Shown: positions 1 to 9,021 of the stretch, piece after piece
How the letters are laid out: the number at the start of each line of letters is the position of its first letter
How positions within the stretch are numbered: the stretch's first letter is position 1
NCBI GenBank assembly: GCA_031274595.1
Contig: JAISPX010000067.1
Span: 1 to 37,915 of the forward strand
Length of the DNA: 37,915 nt
Source of the DNA: Prevotellaceae bacterium
GTDB taxonomy: Bacteria; Bacteroidota; Bacteroidia; Bacteroidales; UBA932
Direction of reading: 5' to 3'
The notes under the pieces: model-generated
Seen by the model: the letters and a program-made list of their open reading frames with translations, nothing else
What the model was told of the DNA's origin: nothing
Databases searched by the model: none
Position numbers and translations under genes: made by a program

Positions 1-210
1 CCTTTTCCTACCTCCGAGCTACCTTTTCCTACCTCCGAGCTCCCTTTTCCTACCTCCGAGCTACCTTTTCCTACCTCCGAGCTACCTTTTCCTACCTCTG
101 AGCTACCTTTTCCTACCTCTGAGCTACCTTTTTCCTTCTCTGAGAACCAAACTTCCCTCTTTGAGATACAAAATTCCATGTTTGAGGTACCTTTTTGTAC
201 CTCTGAGGTA
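1..210. repeat. 21-bp tandem repeat array (minisatellite)
   Basis: About ten 21-bp units run from the window edge. Units at 1-126 are nearly identical, differing at one or two positions (for example ctccgag against ctctgag). Units at 127-210 are increasingly degenerate. The degenerate end contains a perfect 7-bp inverted repeat (GTACCTC/GAGGTAC) at about 198-212. The array starts outside the window and stops about ten bases before the stop codon of the leftward lipoprotein gene. It has no unique spacers, so it is not a CRISPR. The period is a multiple of three, so frames stay open through it, but I see no gene signal in it. Confidence 0.95.
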
Positions 211-220
211 CAAAATTTCT

Positions 221-1123
221 TCATTGTATGTTTTCGTCCTTTATACTTAAAATTTCGGGAGATGATTCTCCAACTCCGTTTAATCCCTGCACATTCAAAG
301 CGTTTTGTATTTTTATAAAATCAATGCGCTGCAAATCGGCATTAGCGCCATCCTGTTTTACGGCATTACTTATTTTGAAAAAATTTTTCTTTCCTTCGCT
401 TGCTATCATATCGCTGCCATAGTTGTCGGCGTAGCCCCAGCCGTAGTTTCCCGTAGAATATGTTCCTTCGTTATCAAAGTAAAATTTCGGCTCAAGACGT
501 ATGCCCGTCAGCGTATAACTTTCATCGGCAATCCAAATCGGATAATAATAATCCTGCGAATGAACAGGGATATATTCTATGTATCCGCTGCCGCCTTTGT
601 TGTCAGTCCAGCGCACATTTTCTCTCGGATTTTGCGGTTTGTAATAAGTTACCGAATAATCCGAAATTGTTTCGCTTTTGCCGTACTCGCTGCCTTTGAG
701 TTCGTACCAGACATCGTCAGGGAGTTTATTTTTGTTTACATCCTGCATTACCCATACGACAGCAGGCTCTGAACTGTCATCAAACTGATTTCCCTTTATT
801 GAAAAGTCATAACCGTTGAAACCTCCTTTATTTTCTATGCTGTGGTCGAAGCCTGCAACTATGTAGCCTCCAAAACCGCCAAGCGAAACATATTCGGAGT
901 TTTTCAATCGGCGTTCGGCATATTCGACGGCGGCATTTGCAGTAGTTACGTTGGTAAATCCCGATGCCGTTTCGTTGATAAACTGTCCGGGAGCAGGTTT
1001 GTATTCGTAAACTTTGTTGATGTAAGGAGAATAATCTTCTGTTTCAGGTTTTTTTATAACTTCATCTTTGCTGCACGAAGCAATCAAAAAACAAAATACA
1101 AGTAATTTTAACGTGTTTTTCAT
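221..1123 (-). CDS. surface lipoprotein of the B12-uptake locus
   Basis: This 300-residue protein starts with a lipoprotein signal peptide: lysine-rich start, hydrophobic core, and a good lipobox ending at the Cys of IASC-SKDE. The mature part is rich in Gly, Tyr and Asp, with a GGFGGYIVAGFDHSI stretch and a WYELKGSEY stretch. I associate these with cell-surface proteins found next to btuG/btuB genes in Bacteroidetes, some of which bind cobalamin (BtuH-like). The gene lies 48 nt downstream of the BtuG-like gene on the same strand and should share its riboswitch-controlled transcript. Role as a B12-binding or accessory surface protein is inferred from context. No TonB receptor gene (btuB) is visible; it may lie left of the window. 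The 21-bp array follows directly. Confidence 0.75.
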   Translation of the reverse strand: MKNTLKLLVFCFLIASCSKDEVIKKPETEDYSPYINKVYEYKPAPGQFINETASGFTNVTTANAAVEYAERRLKNSEYVSLGGFGGYIVAGFDHSIENKGGFNGYDFSIKGNQFDDSSEPAVVWVMQDVNKNKLPDDVWYELKGSEYGKSETISDYSVTYYKPQNPRENVRWTDNKGGSGYIEYIPVHSQDYYYPIWIADESYTLTGIRLEPKFYFDNEGTYSTGNYGWGYADNYGSDMIASEGKKNFFKISNAVKQDGANADLQRIDFIKIQNALNVQGLNGVGESSPEILSIKDENIQ

Positions 1124-1171
1124 GATATTTTTATTTTAATTATTTCATTCTTTTATTATATTATTTCAATT

Positions 1172-2227
1172 TTATTTAAAACAAAAACTTGACGGGCTTA
1201 TGCCTGCATCTATTGTATCTGTGCAAACCGCTTGAGGCGTGTATCTGTAAACTTTTCCGTTTTGAACATAATCGATAGCATCGGCTACATAAATTTCGGA
1301 AGTTCGCGGCGAAACTCCCAGTCCGTAATAAATTGTGCCGTTATAAGGAATTACGGGAGAGTAGGGGAGACCTGTTGCGGAAACATCAAGCCGCCAAACC
1401 GATTTGTTGATAAAATAAAGCGTATCGAGCGAATTGTTTATGCACAGTCTGGATGGCGAATCGTTTAATTCAAAATCAAATCTTTTCTCGATTTTGAAAT
1501 CCGAAATATTAATGCAAAACAACGCAGGTATCTCGTGTCCGTAAGGATTTCCCTGATAGCCTCCATCCGTTAAAACCCAAAGTTTGTCGTTTTTGTCGAT
1601 TACTAATGAATTAGGCTGTATTCCGACTGTTATTGAATCGGCAATTTTATCGTTTTCGCTGTCGATAACAAAAATTTTATTATCGTACGACCAGCAATTT
1701 ATGAAAACGTATTTTCCCGATTGCGCCATCTGCTCCGCCGATTTGTGTCCGTTGATTGGTATTGAGCCTGTGATTTTACTTGTTTGCGGATTGATAATTG
1801 AGATTTTAGAGCCGTACAAATCGGTAACGTAGGCTTTTGTGTCGCTTATAAAATGAACATAGCGCGGCGATATGAAACCTGTTATTGTTCTTACAATCTT
1901 AAATGTATTTATGTCAATCACAAAAATAATTCCGGAATTGTTTACAACGATGTATCCGAGTCCGTTGTGAGTTGTCATCGATTGGGCTACATCTCCGAGT
2001 TTTATGCCGTTGGAGCGAATGAAAACTTCGTTTTCCGCCTGTTTGTTTTCAGGAGAATAGTATGACAGAGATGCATTTCCGTACATAAAATTTCCTTCGT
2101 TGACAACAAAAACTCCATTGTCGTTATAATAATTAAAATCGTTTTCGGCAGATGGTCCATAATCCATGCATGAAATCTCAGCAACCATAATTGCCGACAA
2201 TAACAGATATTTTAATGTTTTCTTCAC
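1172..2227 (-). CDS. BtuG-like beta-propeller lipoprotein (B12 capture)
   Basis: This 351-residue exported protein is built of YVTN/DUF5074-type propeller blades: repeated strands such as IIFVIDINTFKIVRTITG, AYVTDLYGSKISIINPQT and IFVIDSENDKIADSITVG, and a C-terminal blade with GKVYRYTP. The size, the opening FVVNEGNF motif and the fold match BtuG, the surface propeller lipoprotein that captures cobalamin and passes it to the TonB receptor BtuB in gut Bacteroides. A cobalamin riboswitch directly upstream supports the role. The start codon is GTG at 2227; no ATG fits the signal peptide better. The Cys at residue 20 probably carries the lipid, but the lipobox has Glu at -3 (EISC), which is unusual. 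Transcription begins from the promoter at 2579-2609, and the first lipoprotein gene lies downstream in the same unit. Confidence 0.82.
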   Translation of the reverse strand: MKKTLKYLLLSAIMVAEISCMDYGPSAENDFNYYNDNGVFVVNEGNFMYGNASLSYYSPENKQAENEVFIRSNGIKLGDVAQSMTTHNGLGYIVVNNSGIIFVIDINTFKIVRTITGFISPRYVHFISDTKAYVTDLYGSKISIINPQTSKITGSIPINGHKSAEQMAQSGKYVFINCWSYDNKIFVIDSENDKIADSITVGIQPNSLVIDKNDKLWVLTDGGYQGNPYGHEIPALFCINISDFKIEKRFDFELNDSPSRLCINNSLDTLYFINKSVWRLDVSATGLPYSPVIPYNGTIYYGLGVSPRTSEIYVADAIDYVQNGKVYRYTPQAVCTDTIDAGISPSSFCFK

Positions 2228-2383
2228 GTTTTTTTATATTTTTAATCAATCATATTTTGTGCAAAAAATAATTTTGCGTAAAAATTTCAATTAAATTTTA
2301 CGTCAACGTGAATTAAAAGAAGGCAGAATTAAATGTTCAAATCTGACTGAATCACCCATTCACCGTAGGCGTAAAATCTGTTT

Positions 2384-2573
2384 GCAATGGCTGGTTTTCT
2401 GACTTGTTCCTGCTTTGACGCCTTCCCAATTTTACTAAATCAGTGGCTGAAGAGTGCCAAAGCAACTTGCCCGTAACGAGCGGAACTTACAGCAGCGGGA
2501 ACTGTTCAGGTTTCACACCTGATTCCCATTTGATTCCTTGCCGTTTTTATACGACAATTTCGGAAACCATTGC
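2384..2573 (-). promoter_or_regulatory. cobalamin (B12) riboswitch
   Basis: Read on the minus strand, this stretch has the conserved blocks of the AdoCbl aptamer in order: GGTGTGAAACC with ACTGTTCCCGC and a CTGTAAG segment, then GCCACTG, GGGAAGGC, and the B12 box AGTCAGAAAACCAGCC near 2391-2406. A 7-bp P1 helix closes it: GCAATGG (complement of 2567-2573) pairs with CCATTGC (complement of 2384-2390). It lies about 155 nt upstream of the BtuG-like start codon, so the intervening leader probably holds the expression platform, most likely masking translation initiation. By analogy with the family, B12 binding should switch the two lipoprotein genes off. Confidence 0.93.
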
Positions 2574-2578
2574 CAGCG

Positions 2579-2609
2579 CAAAGGTATTACTTTTTATTTA
2601 ATCTCCAAA
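2579..2609 (-). promoter_or_regulatory. Bacteroidetes-type promoter for the B12 unit
   Basis: On the minus strand a -33 box TTTG (complement of 2606-2609) is followed after 19 nt by the -7 box TACCTTTG (complement of 2579-2586). This is an exact match to the phylum consensus. The expected start of transcription falls at about 2571-2575, so the RNA would begin essentially at the first base of the riboswitch P1 helix. Confidence 0.8.
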
Positions 2610-2796
2610 AAAATGTTTTTTTTTGATTATTTTTTCTGAAAACATTAAAAAAAGAACATTCACAATTCATAGAATTACCTTGAAACATCAATATCAATTT
2701 CACTTTTCTTAATAACTTGTTGATATTATTTCACAGACTATGTTACAATCTGAATTTTATTTTTGTACTTTTGCACAAATTAAAATGTTATGTATC

Positions 2797-4854
2797 ATGA
2801 AAAAAATTCTAATATTTGTTATGACAACAATTTGTTTGTGCGCTTGCGGCGATAAAAAATCTTCGGATAATTCAAAATTGAAAACGCCAGCAATCGCCGA
2901 TTTTAATTATAAAGCGGATGCTTTTGCCGATATGGAAATTTTGCGTTATCGCGTTCCTGAAATAGAAAAGCTAACTGTACAGCAAAAAGAATTGCTTTAC
3001 TATCTGAATGAAGCGGCTTTGCAAGGTCGCGATATTCTTTACGACCAAAACGGAAAGTACAATCTCTGTATTCGGCGTACGCTTGAGGCTGTTTATATAA
3101 ATTTTGATGGAGACAAAAATTCGGAAGAGTTTAAAGCGTTTGAAACATATTTGAAACGTGTCTGGGTATCCAACGGTATTCATCATCATTACGGAAATCA
3201 TAAATTTACACCCGAATTTTCACAGGATTTTTTTATTAACGAAATTAAAAAACTTCCCGAAACCGCTTTTGCAAAAACAGGTTTGCAGGCAGATGCGCTT
3301 ATATCAACAATTGTTCCGATAATTTTTAATCCTGAAATTGCCGCCACTCGGTTGAATCAGGCATCAGGCGTTGATTTAATAACAACATCGGCATCTAATT
3401 ATTATGAAAATATCAGCCAAAAAGAAGTTGAAGATTTTTATAATAAGATGAAAAATCCAAATGATGAAACGCCTGTTTCTTACGGACTCAATAGCAAACT
3501 TATAAAAGAAAACGGGAAAATTTTTGAAAAAATATATAAAGTTGACGGTTTGTATTCGGAAGCAATAAAGAAAACAGTGTACTGGCTGGAAAAAGCGGCG
3601 GCAGTTGCCGAAAATGAGCAACAAAAATCTGTTATCGAAAAACTTGTTTCATATTACAAATCGGGAGATTTGCGAGAGTTTGATGAATATTCGGTTTTAT
3701 GGGTTGTCGATACTTCATCGCATATTGACTTTATAAACGGATTTATCGAAACTTATGGCGACCCGATGGGAATGAAAGCAAGCTGGGAAGCAAATGTGAA
3801 CTTCAAAAATCTTGAAGCCTCAAAGCGTACCGAAATTATAAGCGGCAATGCGCAATGGTTTGAAGATAATTCGCCCACAGACAAACAGTTCAAAAAAGAA
3901 AAAGTTAAAGGTATTGCAGCAAAAGTTATCAACGTATCAATTCTTGGCGGCGACAGTTATCCTTCAACTCCAATAGGAATTAATCTGCCAAATTCAAACT
4001 GGATTCGCGCGGCTCACGGCTCAAAATCGGTAACCATAGAAAATATTACCGAAGCATACGACCAAGCATCGCATGGAAACGGTTTTGCCGAAGAATTTGT
4101 ATGGAGTAATGTGGAACTTGATTTGATGAATAAATATAAATTCCAAACCGATAATCTTCATACCGATTTGCACGAATGTCTCGGTCACGGTTCGGGAAAA
4201 CTTCTTCCGGGCGTTGACCCAGACGCTTTACAGGCTTACGGAGCAGCAATAGAAGAAGCGCGAGCCGATTTGTTCGGATTGTATTTTATTGCCGACCCGA
4301 AAATAGTTGAACTTGGCTTGCTGACAAACAATGACGCATTTAAAGCGGAATATTACTTGTATTTTATGAATGGCTTGCTGACACAGCAAACCCGTATAGA
4401 ATTGGGTAAAAATATAGAAGAAGCCCACATGCGAAACCGTCAGCTTATAGCCCGCTGGGTATTCGAAAAATCAGCGGATGACAAGGCTGTTGAACTCAAA
4501 AAGCGCGATGGCAAAACATTTGTCGTTATCAACGATTATAAAAAAGTAAGGCAACGCATAGGCGAATTGCTGGCTGAAATTCAGCGTATAAAATCTACGG
4601 GAGATTTTGCTGCGGCACGCAATATTATCGAAACTTATGCAGTGAAACTCGACCCTGTTTTACATAAAGAAATTATCGAGCGCTATGCAAAATTAAATAT
4701 TGCTCCGTATAAAGGATTTGTTAATCCTGTATATACGCCGATATTCGATGAAAACAATAAATTTATTGATTTGGAAATTGATTATACCGAAAACTTCGTA
4801 GAACAACATTTGCGTTATTCGCGTGATTATTCTAATCTTCCATCGTTTAATTAA
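2797..4854 (+). CDS. dipeptidyl peptidase III family lipoprotein (M49)
   Basis: This 685-residue zinc peptidase removes dipeptides from peptide N-termini. The M49 signature is complete: HECLGHGSG with the zinc ligands and catalytic Glu at residues 459-464, and the second motif EEARADLFGLYF from residue 486 that supplies the third ligand. Length matches the family. The chosen start is ATG 2797, which gives a lipoprotein signal (MKKILIFVMTT..., Cys in LCAC). An upstream in-frame ATG at 2740 is rejected because a -7 promoter box, TACTTTTG at 2766-2773, lies between the two. It is therefore probably anchored in the envelope and acts on imported peptides. The OmpA-family gene begins 23 nt downstream on the same strand and may be co-transcribed. 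Confidence 0.9.
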   Translation: MKKILIFVMTTICLCACGDKKSSDNSKLKTPAIADFNYKADAFADMEILRYRVPEIEKLTVQQKELLYYLNEAALQGRDILYDQNGKYNLCIRRTLEAVYINFDGDKNSEEFKAFETYLKRVWVSNGIHHHYGNHKFTPEFSQDFFINEIKKLPETAFAKTGLQADALISTIVPIIFNPEIAATRLNQASGVDLITTSASNYYENISQKEVEDFYNKMKNPNDETPVSYGLNSKLIKENGKIFEKIYKVDGLYSEAIKKTVYWLEKAAAVAENEQQKSVIEKLVSYYKSGDLREFDEYSVLWVVDTSSHIDFINGFIETYGDPMGMKASWEANVNFKNLEASKRTEIISGNAQWFEDNSPTDKQFKKEKVKGIAAKVINVSILGGDSYPSTPIGINLPNSNWIRAAHGSKSVTIENITEAYDQASHGNGFAEEFVWSNVELDLMNKYKFQTDNLHTDLHECLGHGSGKLLPGVDPDALQAYGAAIEEARADLFGLYFIADPKIVELGLLTNNDAFKAEYYLYFMNGLLTQQTRIELGKNIEEAHMRNRQLIARWVFEKSADDKAVELKKRDGKTFVVINDYKKVRQRIGELLAEIQRIKSTGDFAAARNIIETYAVKLDPVLHKEIIERYAKLNIAPYKGFVNPVYTPIFDENNKFIDLEIDYTENFVEQHLRYSRDYSNLPSFN

Positions 4855-4877
4855 TAATATAAAATCAGAAACAGAAA

Positions 4878-7115
4878 ATGAGCAAGAGATTTAATAAAAT
4901 AATTATAATATCCGTGTTATTGTTATTATCAATAATACCTGCCCAAGCGCAATCATTAAGAACCGCCGATACATATTTTTCGAGCGGGGCGTATTACAGT
5001 GCGGCAAATTTGTACAGACAAGTTATCAATCTTAAAAATAAAGATGATGAAGTAAGAAAAAGAAAAGGAGAACTGCTGTTCAGAATGGGAGAGTGTTACA
5101 GGAAAATGAATAAAACCATAGATGCCTTGAGATGGTATTCGCAGGCGCAAGAAGAAGGTTATAACGAAGCGGAATTATATTACGGATTGGGATGTATTCA
5201 ACTGATGCACGGACAATATGAGGATGCGCGGCAATCATTTCTTATTTCAAAAGATAAAAAACCTGACCTTAATTTATTGGATGTAAAATTAGCGTCATGC
5301 GATATTTCCGAATTTTACGGAAGACCCAATAATCTTTATGAAGCAGTTCCTGTTGACAATTTGAATACAAGAGGCAGCGAATATGGAATATCTTTTTACG
5401 AAGAAAATTTGATATATGCATCAACAGGCAGAGTAACGCAAATAAAAAAAATATCGGAACGCACAGGACTTCCGTATTCCGATTTATATATCGCATCGCC
5501 CGATTCACGTTCGCTGTACGGCTCTACGAAAAAATTAGAAGCCATGTCGGAAGAACTTGCCAACGATGGAACATTCTGTTACGATGCCAAAACCAATCAA
5601 CTGTACTGCACGCGTTGCGAATCGAACAATCAAAATTGTTTCATACTTAAAGTAAGCGTGAAAGACAACCGATATAAAGTAAGCGGAAAGTTGAAATTAG
5701 GCAACGTTACATACGGCATAGGTCATCCATATATAACAGACGATGGAAGAAGAATTTATTTTTCGTCAGTTATGGAAGGAGGTTATGGAGGCGTTGATTT
5801 ATGGTATGTTGACAGAGATGCAAACGGAGATTATAAAAAACCTGTTAATTTGGGACCAGAGATTAATACAAAAGGCGATGAAGTATTTCCATCGTTTATG
5901 GATGGAGTGTTATATTTTGCATCCGATGGACATCCGGGTTTAGGCGGACTGGATATTTTTGCAAGCAGTATACAGGAAGATGGAACTTTCGGCAAAGCAA
6001 ATAATCTGCGTGCGCCGTTTAATACATCATGGGACGATTTCAATTTGATACATCAGACTTATAACAATACAGGATTGTTTATAAGCAATCGCAATAATGC
6101 CGTAAGCAGCGACGATATATATATGTTCAATGATTTTCCGCCTAAAGTTATGACGCTTGACGGACTTGTATATGATAACGAAACCAAAGAACAGTTGAAA
6201 GAATATACTATTGCGATAATAGTTGACGATGAAAAAGTTTATGAACAAACCATAACCGACAGCAGCAATTATTTTGTTTACATCATGCCTGAACAAAATT
6301 ATCAGATAAAAGCAACGTCCGAAGGATATACCGAAGGCGTGGACATGCTGAACACAGTGAATATTCCTAACTTTTCAGACCTCCACTCAAAAATATATCT
6401 GGATAAAATAGTTATTGTGGAAGAACCTGAACCCACAATTGAGATAACCGAAGGCGACTCGGTAAAAATGATGTTTATTGAAATAAAAGATATATTTTAT
6501 GAATATAATAAATCGCGTTTGACCGAAAATTCAAAAAAAGAACTTGACAAATATGTTCAGTATTTTGATGAATATCCTGAAATGGAAGTTGAAATAGGTT
6601 CGCACACCGATTCGAGAGGCTCAAATTCATACAACATGAAACTGTCGGAACAAAGAGCAAAATCGGTTGTTGATTATTTCGTATCAAAAGGTATAGATGC
6701 AAAGAGGCTGATATGGAAAGGCTATGGCGAAGAACAACTGCTGATACCGAATGCCAAAACCGAAGCCGAACATCAGGCAAACCGCCGCACAGTGTTCAAA
6801 GTGCTGACGCTTGGAATGCACGCTAAAAATATTATAGTGAAACAAATATCGGCAGAAGAAATGGTTAACAGTTCGAGCGGAGCGGTGGATTTGAGCGGCT
6901 GGTGGGTGCAGATTCATGTATCGACAAGCGCCAACAATCTTGATTTACCTGTAATAAAAAATGCCGAACGCATAACAGGCAAAGAAGTACAGTTGATAAA
7001 AGCCGATGACGGAAAAAATCACTATTGCATACATTATGCCACACGCAACGATGCGCTGATAGCAGAAATAGCATTGTATAAAGAAAACATAAAAACAATA
7101 CTGTTGCAGTTTTAG
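4878..7115 (+). CDS. TPR / propeller / OmpA-family protein with SPOR-like tail (PorE-like)
   Basis: This 745-residue protein has a signal peptide ending near PAQAQS, then N-terminal TPR-like helices (about 30-140), a PD40/WD40-type propeller region (about 160-430, with blades such as RRIYFSSVMEGGYGGVDLWYV), a carboxypeptidase-regulatory-like domain (about 440-510), and an OmpA C-terminal peptidoglycan-binding domain (about 545-660, with HTDSRGSNSYNMKLSEQRA). This order is that of PorE, the peptidoglycan-linked component of the type IX secretion system. Unlike classical PorE it shows no lipobox. It also carries about 70 further residues starting WWVQIHVSTS that look like a SPOR domain, another peptidoglycan-binding fold. 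A T9SS role is inferred from architecture; other TPR-PD40-OmpA proteins of unknown function exist in this phylum. Confidence 0.8.
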   Translation: MSKRFNKIIIISVLLLLSIIPAQAQSLRTADTYFSSGAYYSAANLYRQVINLKNKDDEVRKRKGELLFRMGECYRKMNKTIDALRWYSQAQEEGYNEAELYYGLGCIQLMHGQYEDARQSFLISKDKKPDLNLLDVKLASCDISEFYGRPNNLYEAVPVDNLNTRGSEYGISFYEENLIYASTGRVTQIKKISERTGLPYSDLYIASPDSRSLYGSTKKLEAMSEELANDGTFCYDAKTNQLYCTRCESNNQNCFILKVSVKDNRYKVSGKLKLGNVTYGIGHPYITDDGRRIYFSSVMEGGYGGVDLWYVDRDANGDYKKPVNLGPEINTKGDEVFPSFMDGVLYFASDGHPGLGGLDIFASSIQEDGTFGKANNLRAPFNTSWDDFNLIHQTYNNTGLFISNRNNAVSSDDIYMFNDFPPKVMTLDGLVYDNETKEQLKEYTIAIIVDDEKVYEQTITDSSNYFVYIMPEQNYQIKATSEGYTEGVDMLNTVNIPNFSDLHSKIYLDKIVIVEEPEPTIEITEGDSVKMMFIEIKDIFYEYNKSRLTENSKKELDKYVQYFDEYPEMEVEIGSHTDSRGSNSYNMKLSEQRAKSVVDYFVSKGIDAKRLIWKGYGEEQLLIPNAKTEAEHQANRRTVFKVLTLGMHAKNIIVKQISAEEMVNSSSGAVDLSGWWVQIHVSTSANNLDLPVIKNAERITGKEVQLIKADDGKNHYCIHYATRNDALIAEIALYKENIKTILLQF

Positions 7116-7136
7116 GCTGACACAGGGATATGCCAT

Positions 7137-7176
7137 AATAATGAGGATGCCGCGATTTTGCGGCATCCTCATTATT
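7137..7176 (+). terminator. strong intrinsic terminator
   Basis: A perfect 17-bp stem (7137-7153 with 7160-7176) with a six-base loop GATTTT lies 21 bases after the OmpA-family stop codon. A T-rich tail follows. The facing ygiQ gene ends at 7234 on the other strand, so it may work in both directions. Confidence 0.9.
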
Positions 7177-7233
7177 ATTTTAAACAAATTACATGGAGAT
7201 TTACCGTTCCATTATATCATTAGCCATTAATTT

Positions 7234-8994
7234 TCACTTGCTTTTTGAAGATTTATATTGATTTTTGTACAAGAAAAACTGTTCGGTTTGTTTTTTTCGT
7301 TCTTCTGTTGTTCGAGCCACAAACACTTTTTCGTTCGTATATGGATCTATTCCTGTGTAATAAATTGCCGAAGCCAAAGTCATTGGCGTTGGCGTAAATG
7401 CTTGCACCTGCTCAAGTTTGAGATGAAGATTTTTTGTTTCTACAGATAATTTTTTCATATCATCATAAGTGCAATGCGGCAAACATGATATAAAATATGG
7501 AATTATCTGTTGATTTAAATTTGCGTCCTTATTTATCCTGTCAAATTTATTTTTCAAGGTTTTAAACAGTTCAAAAGATGGTTTTCTTACCGATTTCAAA
7601 ACTTTGTCGGATGTATGCTCCGGCGCAACTTTCAAACGTCCCGAAACATGATGTTTCACCAACTGATTAAAATATTCTTCACAATTTTTATCTAAAAATC
7701 CGTTTTCATTCATAAATAAATCATAGCGAATTCCGCTGCCGATAGTCGCTTTTTTTATATCAGGCAAAGCGCTTATTTTTTTATAAATAGATGTAAGTTT
7801 GCAATGGTCGTTGTTGAGATTTTTGCAGATAGATGGGAATAAACATGATGCCCGACTGCATTTTTTGCAGATATTTATATTTTTTCCGCACATTGCATAC
7901 ATGTTTGCCGAAGGTCCGCCAATATCGCTTACGTATCCTTTGAAATCATGCATTTGCGCAATTTTTTTTATTTCATTTAATATTGATTTTTCGCTGCGGT
8001 TTACAATAAATTTTCCCTGATGCGCCGATATTGTACAAAAACTGCATCCGCCGAAGCATCCGCGATGAATATTTACAGAATGTCGAATTGTTTCATAAGC
8101 CGGAATATGTTTGTTTTTGTAACGCGGATGCGGCATTCGCGTAAACTGTAAATCGTAAACGGCATCAATCTCGTTTTCTGTCATTGCAGCGCACGGCGGA
8201 TTTACAACAATATAATAATCGCCGACAGGTTCAACAATTGTACGAGGCGAAAATTTATTGCTTTCTTCTTCGGTAAGACGAAAGTTTTCAGCAAATTTTT
8301 TCTTGTCGTTTTTACATTTTTCATAAGAGTTGAGATGCAAAATATTTTCAATAGTCGGAATATTTTTTGTTTTATAAACAGTTTGAGGAATATTTGTAAG
8401 CGTATCTGTTTTTTCGCCTTTTGCTATTCTCAAAGCGATTTCGGTTGCAGATTTTTCGCCCATTCCGTAAGCCAGCAAATCGGCATTGCTGTCGATTAAG
8501 ATACTCGGTAAAAGTTCGTTTTTCCAATAATCGTAGTGAGTAAGTCGGCGCAATGATGCTTCAATGCCGCCGATTATTACAAGCGTTTCGGGAAAAAGTT
8601 TTTTCAGAATATTTGTATAAACCGTTACTGCATAGTCGGGACGAAAATTCGCTTTGTTGTCGGGAGTGTAAGCATCGTTGCTTCGCAGGCGTTTATTGGC
8701 TGTGTAATGATTTACCATGCTGTCCATATTTCCTGCCGATACCGCAAAAAACAAGCGAGGTTTACCAAGTTTCTTGAAATCGCGAAAATCATCCCGCCAA
8801 TTCGGCTGAGGAACTATTGCAACCCTGAATCCGAGATTTTGCCAAACGCGAGCAATAATTGCCGTGCCAAAAGCAGGATGGTCAACATAAGCATCGCCGC
8901 TGAAAAATATTATATCAATATATTCCCAACCTAAATTATCAACTTCTTTTTTTGAAGTAGGCAACCATAATTTTTCGTCTTGAATATTATGCAT
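7234..8994 (-). CDS. ygiQ: YgiQ family radical SAM protein
   Basis: This 586-residue protein belongs to the YgiQ/UPF0313 radical SAM family, whose substrate is not established. The iron-sulfur motif CxxxCxxC is at residues 313-320 (RGCFGGCSFC), followed by TISAHQGKFIVNRS, which is typical of the family. Further Cys residues (CKKCSRASC) lie in the middle, and the C-terminus holds the family's PxPMTLAS-YYTGxDP stretch. I chose ATG 8994. An in-frame TTG at 9015 would add seven residues. The gene starts 27 bases after the deformylase stop codon and should be on the same transcript. Confidence 0.92.
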   Translation of the reverse strand: MHNIQDEKLWLPTSKKEVDNLGWEYIDIIFFSGDAYVDHPAFGTAIIARVWQNLGFRVAIVPQPNWRDDFRDFKKLGKPRLFFAVSAGNMDSMVNHYTANKRLRSNDAYTPDNKANFRPDYAVTVYTNILKKLFPETLVIIGGIEASLRRLTHYDYWKNELLPSILIDSNADLLAYGMGEKSATEIALRIAKGEKTDTLTNIPQTVYKTKNIPTIENILHLNSYEKCKNDKKKFAENFRLTEEESNKFSPRTIVEPVGDYYIVVNPPCAAMTENEIDAVYDLQFTRMPHPRYKNKHIPAYETIRHSVNIHRGCFGGCSFCTISAHQGKFIVNRSEKSILNEIKKIAQMHDFKGYVSDIGGPSANMYAMCGKNINICKKCSRASCLFPSICKNLNNDHCKLTSIYKKISALPDIKKATIGSGIRYDLFMNENGFLDKNCEEYFNQLVKHHVSGRLKVAPEHTSDKVLKSVRKPSFELFKTLKNKFDRINKDANLNQQIIPYFISCLPHCTYDDMKKLSVETKNLHLKLEQVQAFTPTPMTLASAIYYTGIDPYTNEKVFVARTTEERKKQTEQFFLYKNQYKSSKSK

Positions 8995-9021
8995 CGGGAT
9001 GAGGTTTATCAACAATAAAAC

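Noticed and set aside
1-210. CRISPR array
   Set aside because: Units abut directly with no spacers. The same holds for the other three short-period arrays.
2740-2796. Extended N-terminus of the M49 peptidase
   Set aside because: A -7 promoter box lies inside it, and only the later ATG gives a lipoprotein signal.
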